From Bacillota bacterium (lineage in GTDB: Bacteria > Bacillota > Negativicutes > DSM-13327): a DNA stretch of 64,000 bases. The stretch's first letter is position 1. Every line of letters starts with the position of its first letter. A model generated the notes under the pieces. That model was given only the letters and a program-made list of their open reading frames with translations. It was not told the DNA's origin and ran no database searches. The stretch spans positions 1 to 64,000 of the forward strand of contig JAGFZX010000004.1 in the NCBI GenBank assembly GCA_017889585.1, in the 5' to 3' direction. The translations under genes and the position numbers were made by a program. Positions 55,661-64,000 of this stretch are shown here, piece by piece.

Positions 55661-55796
55661 AATTGCCTCGCACAATAATTTTTTTCTAGTTTTCCCAATA
55701 TTTTCAAAATAAATCATGAACTTAACATCCGCTCTACTAAAACCTCCGTCTGGTCATAAAGGAAACTTGTCTTGCGCTACAATTATCCACTCTAGC

Positions 55797-55828
55797 GCAA
55801 AAAACCGCATCCCAAAGATACGGTTTTA
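55797..55828 (-). terminator. Terminator of the poly-gamma-glutamate operon
   Basis: AAAACCGTATC...GATGCGGTTTT followed by TTGCG, 64 bp after the response-regulator stop at 55892. Confidence 0.85.
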
Positions 55829-55891
55829 AATAAATATTATATGGGGATGCTGATACCCATACAATGTTTATTTCTTAAAGAATAGGACTAT

Positions 55892-56515
55892 TTATAACTT
55901 ATATTTATATTTATTGCGTGGCCGTCCGACTTTTCCATAATCACAGATCACAAACAATTCATCCTTAGCAACCATGTATTGCAGATAACGAACTGACGTC
56001 TGATAGGCTAACCCCACATTTCGTGCTACATCTTCAATATAGAATCCATCTGGCGCCGAAATACAATAATCTGCTATCATCTGCAAGGTAACTTGATTAA
56101 TCCCTTTACTAACCATGAAATGCTCTTGAACTTCACGCTGTTTTTCCAATAATTTAAGATGAACATTAATTCTCGCTACAAGATCAGGAACTCGAATCGG
56201 TTTATTCGCAAAATCATTAGCTCCTGCATCTAAAAATTCGTCAGCAAGTTCTTGACGGTCGTCAACTGTTAAAACAATAATAGGAACCTTTCTATCTATT
56301 GTCCGTATCTGCTTTACTGTTACTATCCCATTCTGCTGGGGCATATGGTAATCCATCAATATTAAATCAGGCTTTAGTGTTTTCACCTTACTTACGCCCA
56401 CAATACTATTAGGCTCGGTATAAATATGCCAGCCTACGGTTGCTCCAATCGCTCCTATCGTATAAAGAATATCTTTATCATCATCAACTACTAATATCGA
56501 TGTTTTTTTCGCCAT
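55892..56515 (-). CDS. Response regulator with CitB/DcuR-like winged-helix output
   Basis: 207 aa. Receiver (about 5-120): acidic VVDDDKD, phospho-Asp in LILMDYHMPQQNG, Lys in ANKPIRV. Output (about 140-207): helix-turn-helix with VARNVGLAYQTSVRYLQYMV then DYGKVGRPRNKY, the pattern of CitB/DcuR regulators that control dicarboxylate use. It starts 4 bp after the sensor kinase stop and is the last gene of the pgs run. Confidence 0.93.
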   Translation of the reverse strand: MAKKTSILVVDDDKDILYTIGAIGATVGWHIYTEPNSIVGVSKVKTLKPDLILMDYHMPQQNGIVTVKQIRTIDRKVPIIVLTVDDRQELADEFLDAGANDFANKPIRVPDLVARINVHLKLLEKQREVQEHFMVSKGINQVTLQMIADYCISAPDGFYIEDVARNVGLAYQTSVRYLQYMVAKDELFVICDYGKVGRPRNKYKYKL

Positions 56516-56519
56516 ACTA

Positions 56520-57869
56520 CTACACCCCCGGCAACGTAATTATAACTTTCGCTCCACCATCAACATTGTTACCAATACCAATTTGGCCACCATGTTTCTC
56601 AATGACATTACGTACAAATGGCAAACCCAGACCAGAAGATTTTTTCGTGGAAAAACCGATCTCCCAAACCAGTACACTCTGATCCTCCATAAGGCCCTGT
56701 CCATTGTCGATAACAACAATAGATACCTCGCCTCCCTCAATTTTTTCCACTACAACACGAATACAGCCTGTATCTTTTTCTACCGCTTCGAGAGCATTTT
56801 CCAAAATATTTATGATCGCACGTGTCAATTTAATTTTGTTAGCATGTACTAATGAGTTGTCCTTTATAATCAAATGAAACTCTGCAATACTATTAAGCTG
56901 TGGTACATGAGCCACTGCATATTCAATCAATTCTCTGATTGCTATAATCTGTTTACTATCATCCTGAAGCAATTCATTAATCATTACATTCATTTTATCT
57001 ACCATATCACTGATATAACTAGCGTGTTTCTTAACCACTTCTTGATTATCAGAAATAGCAATCACTCCTGCCAAACCTTGTATACTTGTTAACGGAGTTT
57101 TCAAATCATGAACAAGAGACTGTATCTCCCTAAGGGATCTGTTTTCGATACTTTGCAACTGTAGCTGATTATTCAAATGTTCAATTTCCAAAGCATGCTC
57201 CACAGCCTTAATTTCTCTCATATAAATATTAAGTAGTCGGGCAATAATAAATGCATTACCTACAAAAATAATACAAAGACAAATACCAGTAACGTTCAAA
57301 AAATTATCCGCTGTATTTAGCAGAGCAATATCCTTTAAATACATTGATACATTACCCCGTCCAAAGCCATATGCTGTTAAAAACGGTACAATATCTAACC
57401 ATTCTACACCAAACAGCAGTAATGTAAATACTGTGACTTTATGTACAACACTGCGAGCCATATTGCGGTTTCTATTTACAATCATAATCGCAAAAACCAA
57501 CGTCATAGCTGGAACTCCAAAATCATAAGCAATATTATAAATCAGATAAATGACTTGATAAATAACGGGAATTAGGAATAAAATAAATATTTTAAACCAA
57601 CGACTACGTTTTGTATCAAAAATACCTAATCCTTCACCAACTAACAGTATCCCAATATAAATAGGCAGCGCACGCAAGGTATTCAGTACCACCAACCGTA
57701 CAGAAGCAAACAATAAGCTTGCAGTACTGCCTGTAGCAATACTGTGCTCAGCGAAAGGCAATATGCCAAAATCTTTAACTTTTATCATCCAAGGAGCCAA
57801 TAACCCCAGTATGACACAGCTTATTCCCCAGATAATCAAACGTCGATTCCCTTGTACGATAACGCTCAT
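56520..57869 (-). CDS. Multi-TM sensor histidine kinase of the pgs operon
   Basis: 449 aa. About seven membrane helices in residues 1-215, with no sizeable periplasmic domain, then a short coiled coil, the phospho-His in LVHDLKTPLTSI and an HATPase (NILENALEAVE, DNGQGL, SGLGLPFVRNVIE). It likely senses something in the membrane or cytoplasm. The ATG at 57869 overlaps the PgsW gene's stop codon region by 4 nt (ATGA). The next gene is its response regulator. Confidence 0.92.
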   Translation of the reverse strand: MSVIVQGNRRLIIWGISCVILGLLAPWMIKVKDFGILPFAEHSIATGSTASLLFASVRLVVLNTLRALPIYIGILLVGEGLGIFDTKRSRWFKIFILFLIPVIYQVIYLIYNIAYDFGVPAMTLVFAIMIVNRNRNMARSVVHKVTVFTLLLFGVEWLDIVPFLTAYGFGRGNVSMYLKDIALLNTADNFLNVTGICLCIIFVGNAFIIARLLNIYMREIKAVEHALEIEHLNNQLQLQSIENRSLREIQSLVHDLKTPLTSIQGLAGVIAISDNQEVVKKHASYISDMVDKMNVMINELLQDDSKQIIAIRELIEYAVAHVPQLNSIAEFHLIIKDNSLVHANKIKLTRAIINILENALEAVEKDTGCIRVVVEKIEGGEVSIVVIDNGQGLMEDQSVLVWEIGFSTKKSSGLGLPFVRNVIEKHGGQIGIGNNVDGGAKVIITLPGV

Positions 57870-58876
57870 AGCTTCCACCACACCTTCTGCTTGCCATACC
57901 ACATACACACTACAACACCAATAATCCAAACAGCAATCATCACCCGTAAATATAAGGGTACCCTGATAGACCAAAACACTCGGCTATGACCCACTTCTCC
58001 AGAATGTATATCATAATGAGCAGCTAATCGATTTATGTTAATAAAATGAATTACTCCACGATTGGAATTTATAAACTCTGCCGCCAATCCTCCTGTTATG
58101 GGATGATAAGGCTGATACCCCTGTGTTAATCCCTGACGCAGCAACGCATCATGTCCATGTTCACCAAAGATAACATGGCTACCACCAACATTGACCAACA
58201 CTTTGGGCAAACTCCCATTATTCTTAGTCTTATACAGTTCTATGCGCCTCTGAATAGCATCTGCAAGGGTACTACCACCAATTAGAGGTACTCCTGAACG
58301 TTCAATCGCAACATCTATCATTGCCAATCCTTCAGCAGTCAATCCATTTCCCTGATCCTCTCCGCCACCACGCCCTACAGCACTAGATCTCCAGGACCAA
58401 ACTCCCTCATCAATCAGCATTTTCTCCATATCAAGCCAAGTAAAATCCGGTCGATTTGCCCCCCATGTAGAAGCACCCACTGAACTTACGATAACTGGTT
58501 TTGCCCCGATAGCATCAATTGCCGCTATCACCGCAATATTTAAAGCTGGAAATGAACTTGACATATTTACAGCTACATTATCACCAGCATGTACTCCTGC
58601 ACTATGGAGCATATCCACAGCAACAGCAGCAAAGTCTGGATTAGTCGATAATATTTTAGCATCATGAGCCCCGAGGGTAGTGGTAATAGGAGTATACTCT
58701 TCACCAATCAGCATTGGACCAATTACTTTTTGCGCCTGAATTGCCATTAAAGTAGCATTCATCTTGGTATTATAATCCTGGCTATACTGCCAAGAAGTAA
58801 GTTTGGAGCAAATAAGAAAAAACAACACATTAACTGACAGCAATACTATAGCAGGAAGATTTCGCTTTGCTACCAC
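57866..58876 (-). CDS. Poly-gamma-glutamate system protein, PgsW type
   Basis: 336 aa. One N-terminal membrane helix (about 8-27), an extracytoplasmic domain (GAKPVIVSSVGASTWGANRP, LPKVLVNVGGSHVIFG) and a C-terminal helix (about 312-330). It belongs to the uncharacterised family that accompanies PgsB and PgsC in some diderm Firmicutes and Fusobacteria, in place of PgsA. The GTG at 58876 has GGAGGGG 5 nt upstream and overlaps pgsC's TAG by 7 nt. Its role in the complex is unknown; a polymer export or anchoring role is inferred. Confidence 0.75.
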   Translation of the reverse strand: MVAKRNLPAIVLLSVNVLFFLICSKLTSWQYSQDYNTKMNATLMAIQAQKVIGPMLIGEEYTPITTTLGAHDAKILSTNPDFAAVAVDMLHSAGVHAGDNVAVNMSSSFPALNIAVIAAIDAIGAKPVIVSSVGASTWGANRPDFTWLDMEKMLIDEGVWSWRSSAVGRGGGEDQGNGLTAEGLAMIDVAIERSGVPLIGGSTLADAIQRRIELYKTKNNGSLPKVLVNVGGSHVIFGEHGHDALLRQGLTQGYQPYHPITGGLAAEFINSNRGVIHFININRLAAHYDIHSGEVGHSRVFWSIRVPLYLRVMIAVWIIGVVVCMWYGKQKVWWKL

Positions 58877-59307
58877 AGCATCCCCTCCCCAGCCAAAACA
58901 ATAAGGCGAGTCATTAACACTGCAACCGTCAGCCACAGAATCGTCCAGCCAATTCCTTGACGCGAAAAATCTCGCGCAATCAATCCTGGAATCAAATAAC
59001 CAATGATCATAATTCCATGATCTGATATGGATCTAACCATAAATAATCCAGAAATCATTTGGCTAATGACCATTCCCGTAATAATATATATAGCAAATAG
59101 TCTTCTACCATATAGCAGCATATGTGATTGGACTTTTTTTACAATTCCATGTGTCAGTAATGCGATGATCATCGTTCCTATTAACCAACTGGGCTGCAGG
59201 GCAAACATCGCCAGATAGCCAGCAACAACAACTCCACCTGCCGAAAATCCAGTAAATTCTGTAATTAAGAGAGAAACCGCAATTCCGGAGAACAAAAATA
59301 CATGCAT
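58870..59307 (-). CDS. pgsC: Poly-gamma-glutamate synthase subunit PgsC/CapC
   Basis: 145 aa, about five membrane helices, with the family's SGIAVSLLITEFTGFSAGGV near the start and GYLIPGLIARDFSRQG near the end. PgsC forms the synthase with PgsB. It starts 5 bp after pgsB's stop and overlaps the next gene. Confidence 0.92.
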   Translation of the reverse strand: MHVFLFSGIAVSLLITEFTGFSAGGVVVAGYLAMFALQPSWLIGTMIIALLTHGIVKKVQSHMLLYGRRLFAIYIITGMVISQMISGLFMVRSISDHGIMIIGYLIPGLIARDFSRQGIGWTILWLTVAVLMTRLIVLAGEGMLW

Positions 59308-59312
59308 AAACC

Positions 59313-60461
59313 TTATCCTCCGCTCAAATTCCCCATAAATTCTTGGGGTAACCCTTTCATATTTCCTGCTGCGAAAATAATAATTCGATCCTCAGAGCAT
59401 TTTTCTATAATAGATTCCAATTCACTAAACTTTGGCTTGTCGGATAAACAATATATCTCACCCGATTCCTTGCACAACTTCTTCAATAACGAACTGGCAA
59501 AATCTCGATCCCCAGCCACAACAAAACTACCTTTATGAACGGAACTTAACATTTTACATAATTGAGCAGTACGATACTGTCGATCTGAACGACAATTAAG
59601 CAATACAACTGCTCTGCCCTCTAACGGCATGCAATGATTCCAGAGCCATAAAGTTGATTCTGGATCATTGGCAGCTAGTGCATTGACAATGGTCACCCTT
59701 TTATTACTCACCATTAATTCTGTTATCGTTAAGTTTCCAGCATCCGCAGTAGCTTTACGCATACCATCAATCGCTACCACAACATCAACCCCAGCTAATT
59801 CACAAACCCTTAACGCAATAGCCACATTATCTGGAATAATCTCATACCCAAAATCTTGCAAATATGTAGCGTCCAATTGTTCGCCAGCAACTGCAAACAT
59901 TTCCGTCCCGCCAATAACTGGTTCCAATAATGTTCTAGCTTCCTGCGTAGTAACAAGTTTTCCATTCTCTGGAATGGTATTACTAAGGGCCATGGCAATT
60001 TTTTCAAGACCATCCCCCATTACATCTTCGTGATCGGCTCTGATATTTGTAATAACGCCAATATGAGATTTAATCAAACGGCTCTCGCAAAACTTTTGCA
60101 GTTCAGGGTTTATTGCCATACACTCCACAACAATGGCATTAGCACCACAAGCAACTGCCTGCTTTATCACACTAATATTTTCTATTATATTAGCAGGGCC
60201 TTTACGCTTAATATATTGCTCACTACCATCAGGAAAAATCATTTTAGCCTCAGTACCTGTTGTTTTGCCAACTACTTTGTATCCACCAGCACCAAGTCCT
60301 GCCGCAATCAGTCGTGTTACACTAGACTTGCCTCTCGTACCATTGACATGAATACGTAGTGGTAACTTTCGTAAATTTTTCTCATGATTACTAGCTTCCA
60401 AATAGAAATACCCATACATTACCAACAACACTATAGCATAAAAATATATTTCATTATTCAT
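59313..60461 (-). CDS. pgsB: Poly-gamma-glutamate synthase subunit PgsB/CapB
   Basis: 382 aa, amide ligase of the Mur-ligase superfamily that joins glutamates by gamma bonds. N-terminal membrane helix, then ATP site VNGTRGKSSVTRL (about residue 39), IRADHEDVMGDG and a C-terminal Mur-ligase-like domain. First of the tightly packed pgsB-pgsC-pgsW-kinase-regulator run. No pgsA/capA or pgsE is visible. Confidence 0.95.
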   Translation of the reverse strand: MNNEIYFYAIVLLVMYGYFYLEASNHEKNLRKLPLRIHVNGTRGKSSVTRLIAAGLGAGGYKVVGKTTGTEAKMIFPDGSEQYIKRKGPANIIENISVIKQAVACGANAIVVECMAINPELQKFCESRLIKSHIGVITNIRADHEDVMGDGLEKIAMALSNTIPENGKLVTTQEARTLLEPVIGGTEMFAVAGEQLDATYLQDFGYEIIPDNVAIALRVCELAGVDVVVAIDGMRKATADAGNLTITELMVSNKRVTIVNALAANDPESTLWLWNHCMPLEGRAVVLLNCRSDRQYRTAQLCKMLSSVHKGSFVVAGDRDFASSLLKKLCKESGEIYCLSDKPKFSELESIIEKCSEDRIIIFAAGNMKGLPQEFMGNLSGG

Positions 60462-60520
60462 TACAAACTAATCAGCCTCACTTGCCAGCCTTTAATAAAA
60501 CTTCTGTTACCATATCGTTA

Positions 60521-61351
60521 TCATTTATCAATAACACCCTGGCTAGATACTAGAAATTTAGCAATTTCAAAACTGAAATTCACTCGATCTTCAAGTGGCT
60601 GATCACTACTTGTTTCTACTGTAAAAGCTGGAACTTTTAATACTGTATTGGCATAATGAACCGTACTGCCAACGATAGGATTGGCGAGTACCGAAAATTT
60701 CTTTTTTGCCTCGGTAATTTGCTTGTTAATATGCTCCACTGCATCCATAGCTAAAAGAGCACTCGTATCATCCGTACCTGGCAAAATAGTCTCACCAACC
60801 GATTTGGAATCTACAGCATTAAAGGCATATCCTTCATGCAAATCAAGTACCATCGCCACCTGATATTTTTTCATCAACTGAACGATATCATAAGTAAGCC
60901 TTTCTGCGGGAGTACCATCGCTTTTCCCAGGATAAGCACGATTCAAATCTTCTATTTCAGGCAATGTGCGTTCATTGGCATCTAGCGCTACATTATTCGC
61001 CCTAGGAATGACAATTAACTTACCCCTCAGTACTGGTATCTCCATAAATTTACTTGCGGCTAACGAGCCGGCTGGCTCATTGCCATGGATACCACCCACC
61101 ACCATAACAGTTGGTCCTTCTATAACAGATTCATAAATATATGCCTTGCTCGTATATGGAGTACCTGGTACCAACTCTACGACGGTCTTCTTAACCTCGG
61201 CCCGTGGTTGACCCACTTGAGCTGTTTGACTATCTTGACTGCTCGAACTAGAACTTTGATTGCCTACAGTTCCACAACCAGTAAAAAAAATGATTATACT
61301 AAATAATACACTAATCCACAAAATAGGTTTTTTATCAAAATTCGTTATCAT
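60521..61351 (-). CDS. Lipoprotein AstE/AspA-like zinc hydrolase, candidate polyglutamate-degrading enzyme
   Basis: 276 aa. Lipoprotein signal ending FFTGC, a Ser-rich tether, then the succinylglutamate desuccinylase/aspartoacylase fold: zinc ligands in VGGIHGNEPAG (HxxE) and LDLHEGYAF (His), catalytic Glu in AFTVETSSDQ, and DLNRAYPGK. The M86 phage enzyme PghP, a related carboxypeptidase-like fold, hydrolyses gamma-polyglutamate, which makes that role plausible. GAGGG lies 10 nt before the ATG at 61351. It sits 59 bp before pgsB. Confidence 0.82.
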   Translation of the reverse strand: MITNFDKKPILWISVLFSIIIFFTGCGTVGNQSSSSSSQDSQTAQVGQPRAEVKKTVVELVPGTPYTSKAYIYESVIEGPTVMVVGGIHGNEPAGSLAASKFMEIPVLRGKLIVIPRANNVALDANERTLPEIEDLNRAYPGKSDGTPAERLTYDIVQLMKKYQVAMVLDLHEGYAFNAVDSKSVGETILPGTDDTSALLAMDAVEHINKQITEAKKKFSVLANPIVGSTVHYANTVLKVPAFTVETSSDQPLEDRVNFSFEIAKFLVSSQGVIDK

Positions 61352-61403
61352 TATATATAATCCCTCTATTACATTTTTAATAATAATAATTCCATAATAA
61401 AGT

Positions 61404-61440
61404 TTCTGCTGTGTCACGAATGTAACACAGCAGATTTTTT
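61404..61440. terminator. Hairpin between the two hydrolase genes
   Basis: TCTGCTGTGT...ACACAGCAGA perfect stem with TTTTTT on the plus-strand side; on the minus strand only AAACTTTATT follows. It may reduce read-through or mark an RNA-processing site within the operon. Confidence 0.55.
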
Positions 61441-62551
61441 ATAGATAAGCTCCCATGCCCTTTGCTGTAAGCTCTTGATATGTAGGAAGATTTATAATCT
61501 TAATCTGTTGTGGCATTTTTTGATTATATACATTGACTAATTCCATGATAGCAGATACATGTCTAGCTACTCGCACCTCAATAGGATGGCCCTGCTCATC
61601 AAATGGTACAAACAATCGTCCCATTTTGCCAGCTTGCACATATAAGGGATCACGACCATTTAAAATGCTTTCGTCACTAATTTTACCACGCAAACGTCCT
61701 TGTGCAGGATTAGAGGTTTCCATCAGTATCGCAAGAGTATCGGTAGCATCTCCCCATTCTCGGTGAGATAAACCACGTAGCTTAACAGGAGATGGTTCAA
61801 TTCTCATATCTACGGCATCCATCTGTAAGTTCATTGTGGCTTCTGCGGCAATATCCATTGCTCGGTCATGAGCAACAATAGCATTAATAACGGGATACTC
61901 AGGGGATGCTTCATGTAGGTCAATCGACATATTGACTTTTTCACTTTTAATTACTTGCATAATACCATATGCCACTTTTTCGGTCAGATTACCATCAGGT
62001 CGACCAGGATATGCGCGATTTAAGTTCCGCGTATCACTACCTGCTAAGGTTTGTCCTGAACCACTATGTACATAAATGTCAGGATCTGGCCACTGGTCAA
62101 TCGGATTGGTGGCACGTGAACCATAACGGAAAGTTCTGTCACCTTGAGCTGTTTGGATTTTTAAATAAGATGGAGTCCCTTCCATATGATCAGAATGACT
62201 AAAGGCACTATTATTAGCCCTTGGAATAATGATCATCCTGCCTGTAGTTAGTTTAGCATTTTCAATCATTAAAATTGCACTAAGATAACCTGATGGTTCG
62301 TTAGGATGAGTCCCCCCAAGCACCATAAGCGTTCCACCTGGGTTACCACTATCTAAGACATAGATATCTGTATCACCACTTGTGCCTTTTAAATCTGCAA
62401 AATAATCACTTAAATGCTTGATTACTGTAACGCCTGCCCCTGATTTAATTATCTCTGGAGTCTCCCGGGCAATAAATGCGGGAGTGACAACCCCAATAAT
62501 CGCTAAGACAAAAACTAATAAAAAGCTCGCCGTTTTATAACTTCCTTGCAT
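61439..62551 (-). CDS. Exported AstE/AspA-like zinc hydrolase, second paralogue
   Basis: 370 aa. N-terminal hydrophobic signal/anchor (about 8-28), then the same fold: zinc ligands in LGGTHPNEPSG (HxxE) and SIDLHEASPEY (His), catalytic Glu in LMETSNPAQ, RNLNRAYPGRPDG. Longer than the lipoprotein copy, with an insert after the first motif and a C-terminal extension. GGAGG lies 8 nt before the ATG at 62551. It follows the 48-aa membrane protein by 13 bp. Confidence 0.82.
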   Translation of the reverse strand: MQGSYKTASFLLVFVLAIIGVVTPAFIARETPEIIKSGAGVTVIKHLSDYFADLKGTSGDTDIYVLDSGNPGGTLMVLGGTHPNEPSGYLSAILMIENAKLTTGRMIIIPRANNSAFSHSDHMEGTPSYLKIQTAQGDRTFRYGSRATNPIDQWPDPDIYVHSGSGQTLAGSDTRNLNRAYPGRPDGNLTEKVAYGIMQVIKSEKVNMSIDLHEASPEYPVINAIVAHDRAMDIAAEATMNLQMDAVDMRIEPSPVKLRGLSHREWGDATDTLAILMETSNPAQGRLRGKISDESILNGRDPLYVQAGKMGRLFVPFDEQGHPIEVRVARHVSAIMELVNVYNQKMPQQIKIINLPTYQELTAKGMGAYL

Positions 62552-62564
62552 TATCAATACCTCC

Positions 62565-62711
62565 TTACACTACCATAAACAATCGCAATATAAATGGAAT
62601 CAGTGTCATAGCTGCCATACATTGTATCTTAATGTCTTTTTGTGTGAACATTTCCCACATTACAGCAACTAATACTAATAGCACAATCAGCTGATAAACC
62701 ACTTTCATCAT
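62565..62711 (-). CDS. 48-aa membrane protein between permease and hydrolase genes
   Basis: MMKVVYQLIVLLVLVAVMWE, a charged turn (MFTQKDIK), then a second hydrophobic helix (MAAMTLIPFILRLFMVV). GGGGG lies 8 nt before the first ATG. The gap on both sides is about 12 nt. It could be a tiny accessory subunit of the permease, taking the place of DctQ, but no family is recognised. Confidence 0.75.
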   Translation of the reverse strand: MMKVVYQLIVLLVLVAVMWEMFTQKDIKIQCMAAMTLIPFILRLFMVV

Positions 62712-62723
62712 ATCAATTACCCC

Positions 62724-63995
62724 CTAAAATATAATTTTGGCAATGGGTTCCGCAAAAACAAGCATTAGCACACCAACTACAAGGGCAAATAGGATAGGAA
62801 CAAAACAAGGGCGAATCAGCTTGCCATAATTCGGTTCACCAATAACTTGTGCCGCAATGGTAGGTGTCAATGCTACCGGTGGCATAAAACTACCCATAGC
62901 CGCAATCAGAGATAATGCTGAGATTGTAATAATTTGGTTTGAGCCAAGTAGAGCCAAGGCAAATGGCACACCAAGTACGCTCGCCGAACCAAATACTGAA
63001 ATCCCACCAAAAGCTGGCATACTAACCACAATGCCAACAAGCATTAAATACGCTGGTATACTGAGCATGTTTACAACAATAAAACCACGTAATCCAATCA
63101 ATGTCATAATTTCGATTAACATTCCAACACCAATCAACAAGCTAACAACAGGTAGGATCTCACTCACACCCTGCTTAACAGCCTGAGGCACGTTAAGCTT
63201 ACGACCAGTGAAAACAGCAATAATAATAGCTACTAAAAAGGTCGGTGGCATACCTGGATCAGGGATACTTTGAGGGAAAACTTTAGGGAAAATCATTAGA
63301 ATCAACATGACAATGAGTGGTGAATAAAGGAGTAAACTGCTTTCGGTTTTTTCTTGCCTCAGCTTTGCTACAAGGCCTTTCAAATCTGCTTTTTTTGCAT
63401 ATGAATAACCTAAGTACAACGTGGTAATAATGGCTAGTGGAACTGTTACCAAAAATAACACCGTGTTAAATCCCAAATAAGGAACATCCATACCAGCTCC
63501 AATAATCATCACAATAATATTAACAGGTGGAGCAATCATGCCATAAACTGAAGCCATAGTGATAACGGCTCCTACAATATGCCTTGGCATGTTTAGCTGC
63601 AATAATACTGGCGCCAATAAAACCCCCGTACTCAGTACCGACGCTGCACAAGAACCTGTAATTGCACCTGGGAACATAATCAACAGGGTAATAACAATCA
63701 AAAATGTTATCGGTGAATCGCCGAATTTTAAAATCAAATCTCTAGTTAAAGCATTCAATAAACCATTTTTTTCGATAACCTTCATAAATATCATAGCAGT
63801 GATTAATACCAAAGACACATCCAAATAGCCAAACATACCATTTATGAGGTTTTCTAATATTGTTAAATTAAAATGACCTGCTGTCAAAGCAAGAACAATA
63901 CTTGTAATCGCTAGAGAAAAACCTACAGGCATTTTTAGCCACATTGCCAATCCCGCAAAAGTTGCAAGCATTAAAATTAATAGAAATATTTCCAC
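62724..63995 (-). CDS. TRAP-type large permease (DctM family); start near right window edge
   Basis: 423 aa, about 12 membrane helices. The DctM-like segments MFPGAITGSCAASVLSTGVL, ASVYGMIAPPVN, and the C-terminal GSFMPPVALTPT are visible. It imports organic acids, probably driven by an ion gradient. DctP and DctQ partners are absent downstream; they may lie upstream, outside the window. The GTG at 63995 is the first visible start, and no in-frame stop is seen in the 5 bases before the edge, so the start is not certain. Confidence 0.85.
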   Translation of the reverse strand: MEIFLLILMLATFAGLAMWLKMPVGFSLAITSIVLALTAGHFNLTILENLINGMFGYLDVSLVLITAMIFMKVIEKNGLLNALTRDLILKFGDSPITFLIVITLLIMFPGAITGSCAASVLSTGVLLAPVLLQLNMPRHIVGAVITMASVYGMIAPPVNIIVMIIGAGMDVPYLGFNTVLFLVTVPLAIITTLYLGYSYAKKADLKGLVAKLRQEKTESSLLLYSPLIVMLILMIFPKVFPQSIPDPGMPPTFLVAIIIAVFTGRKLNVPQAVKQGVSEILPVVSLLIGVGMLIEIMTLIGLRGFIVVNMLSIPAYLMLVGIVVSMPAFGGISVFGSASVLGVPFALALLGSNQIITISALSLIAAMGSFMPPVALTPTIAAQVIGEPNYGKLIRPCFVPILFALVVGVLMLVFAEPIAKIIF

Positions 63996-64000
63996 AGATA

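Overview
The window looks like chromosomal DNA from an anaerobic, AT-rich Firmicute with an outer membrane, i.e. class Negativicutes, most like a Sporomusa/Pelosinus-type spore former. This is inferred from the sequence content; no search was run. The main evidence is a signal-peptide beta-barrel porin ending in Phe (4127-5077), a class III (oxygen-sensitive) ribonucleotide reductase with its activase, FeoAB, a FabV-type enoyl reductase, a SpoVB/MurJ-type flippase, tiny sporulation-like proteins, and strong GGAGG ribosome binding sites with several GTG/TTG starts. Nearly all genes lie on the minus strand.

Layout. 1-5.1 kb: a cobalamin riboswitch cut by the left edge, a cobalamin-independent homocysteine methyltransferase/MTHFR, a GGDEF + HD-GYP operon with a Fur-like box upstream, and the porin. 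5.1-8.4 kb: an iron operon (STAS-like protein, feoA, feoB) behind a consensus promoter overlapped by a 16/19 Fur box. 8.4-14 kb: YibE/F, CooT, DUF3842, radical SAM, SfsA, MsrB and a trypsin-like protease. 14-19.4 kb: a chemoreceptor and many small or hypothetical genes, three of them very short. 19.6-27.2 kb: a decayed accessory island ending beside tRNA-Arg(TCG). It holds broken helicase, Fic and integrase genes, a frameshifted LysR gene, an APH-type kinase, a P-loop kinase, a molbindin, a siderophore/cobalamin-type binding lipoprotein and a methyltransferase. 27.6-37.5 kb: HD proteins, DJ-1, a large hybrid kinase with a REC-HD-GYP partner, FliB and a second REC-HD-GYP. 37.7-40.7 kb: a TPP-riboswitch thiamine salvage operon (thiD-cytX-thiM). 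40.8-55.7 kb: a pentapeptide-repeat protein, DUF885 peptidase, FabV, aldo/keto reductase, ABC-F, nrdDG, flippase, DedA and a zinc-ribbon membrane protein.

55.8-64 kb is the most interesting block. It is one minus-strand run: TRAP-type large permease, a 48-aa membrane protein, two extracytoplasmic AstE/AspA-like zinc hydrolases, pgsB, pgsC, a PgsW-type protein, then a multi-TM histidine kinase and a CitB/DcuR-like response regulator. From PgsB onward the genes overlap or nearly touch. It reads as a self-regulated poly-gamma-glutamate system that could make, cut and re-import the polymer. It lacks classical pgsA.

An intergenic repeat family of roughly 70-130 bp, with an AAGACTTGGC...GCCAAGTC hairpin and an AAGTG...CTTTCTGATTCCG end, occurs in at least seven places in both orientations. 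A related element with terminal inverted repeats lies at 52.6 kb.
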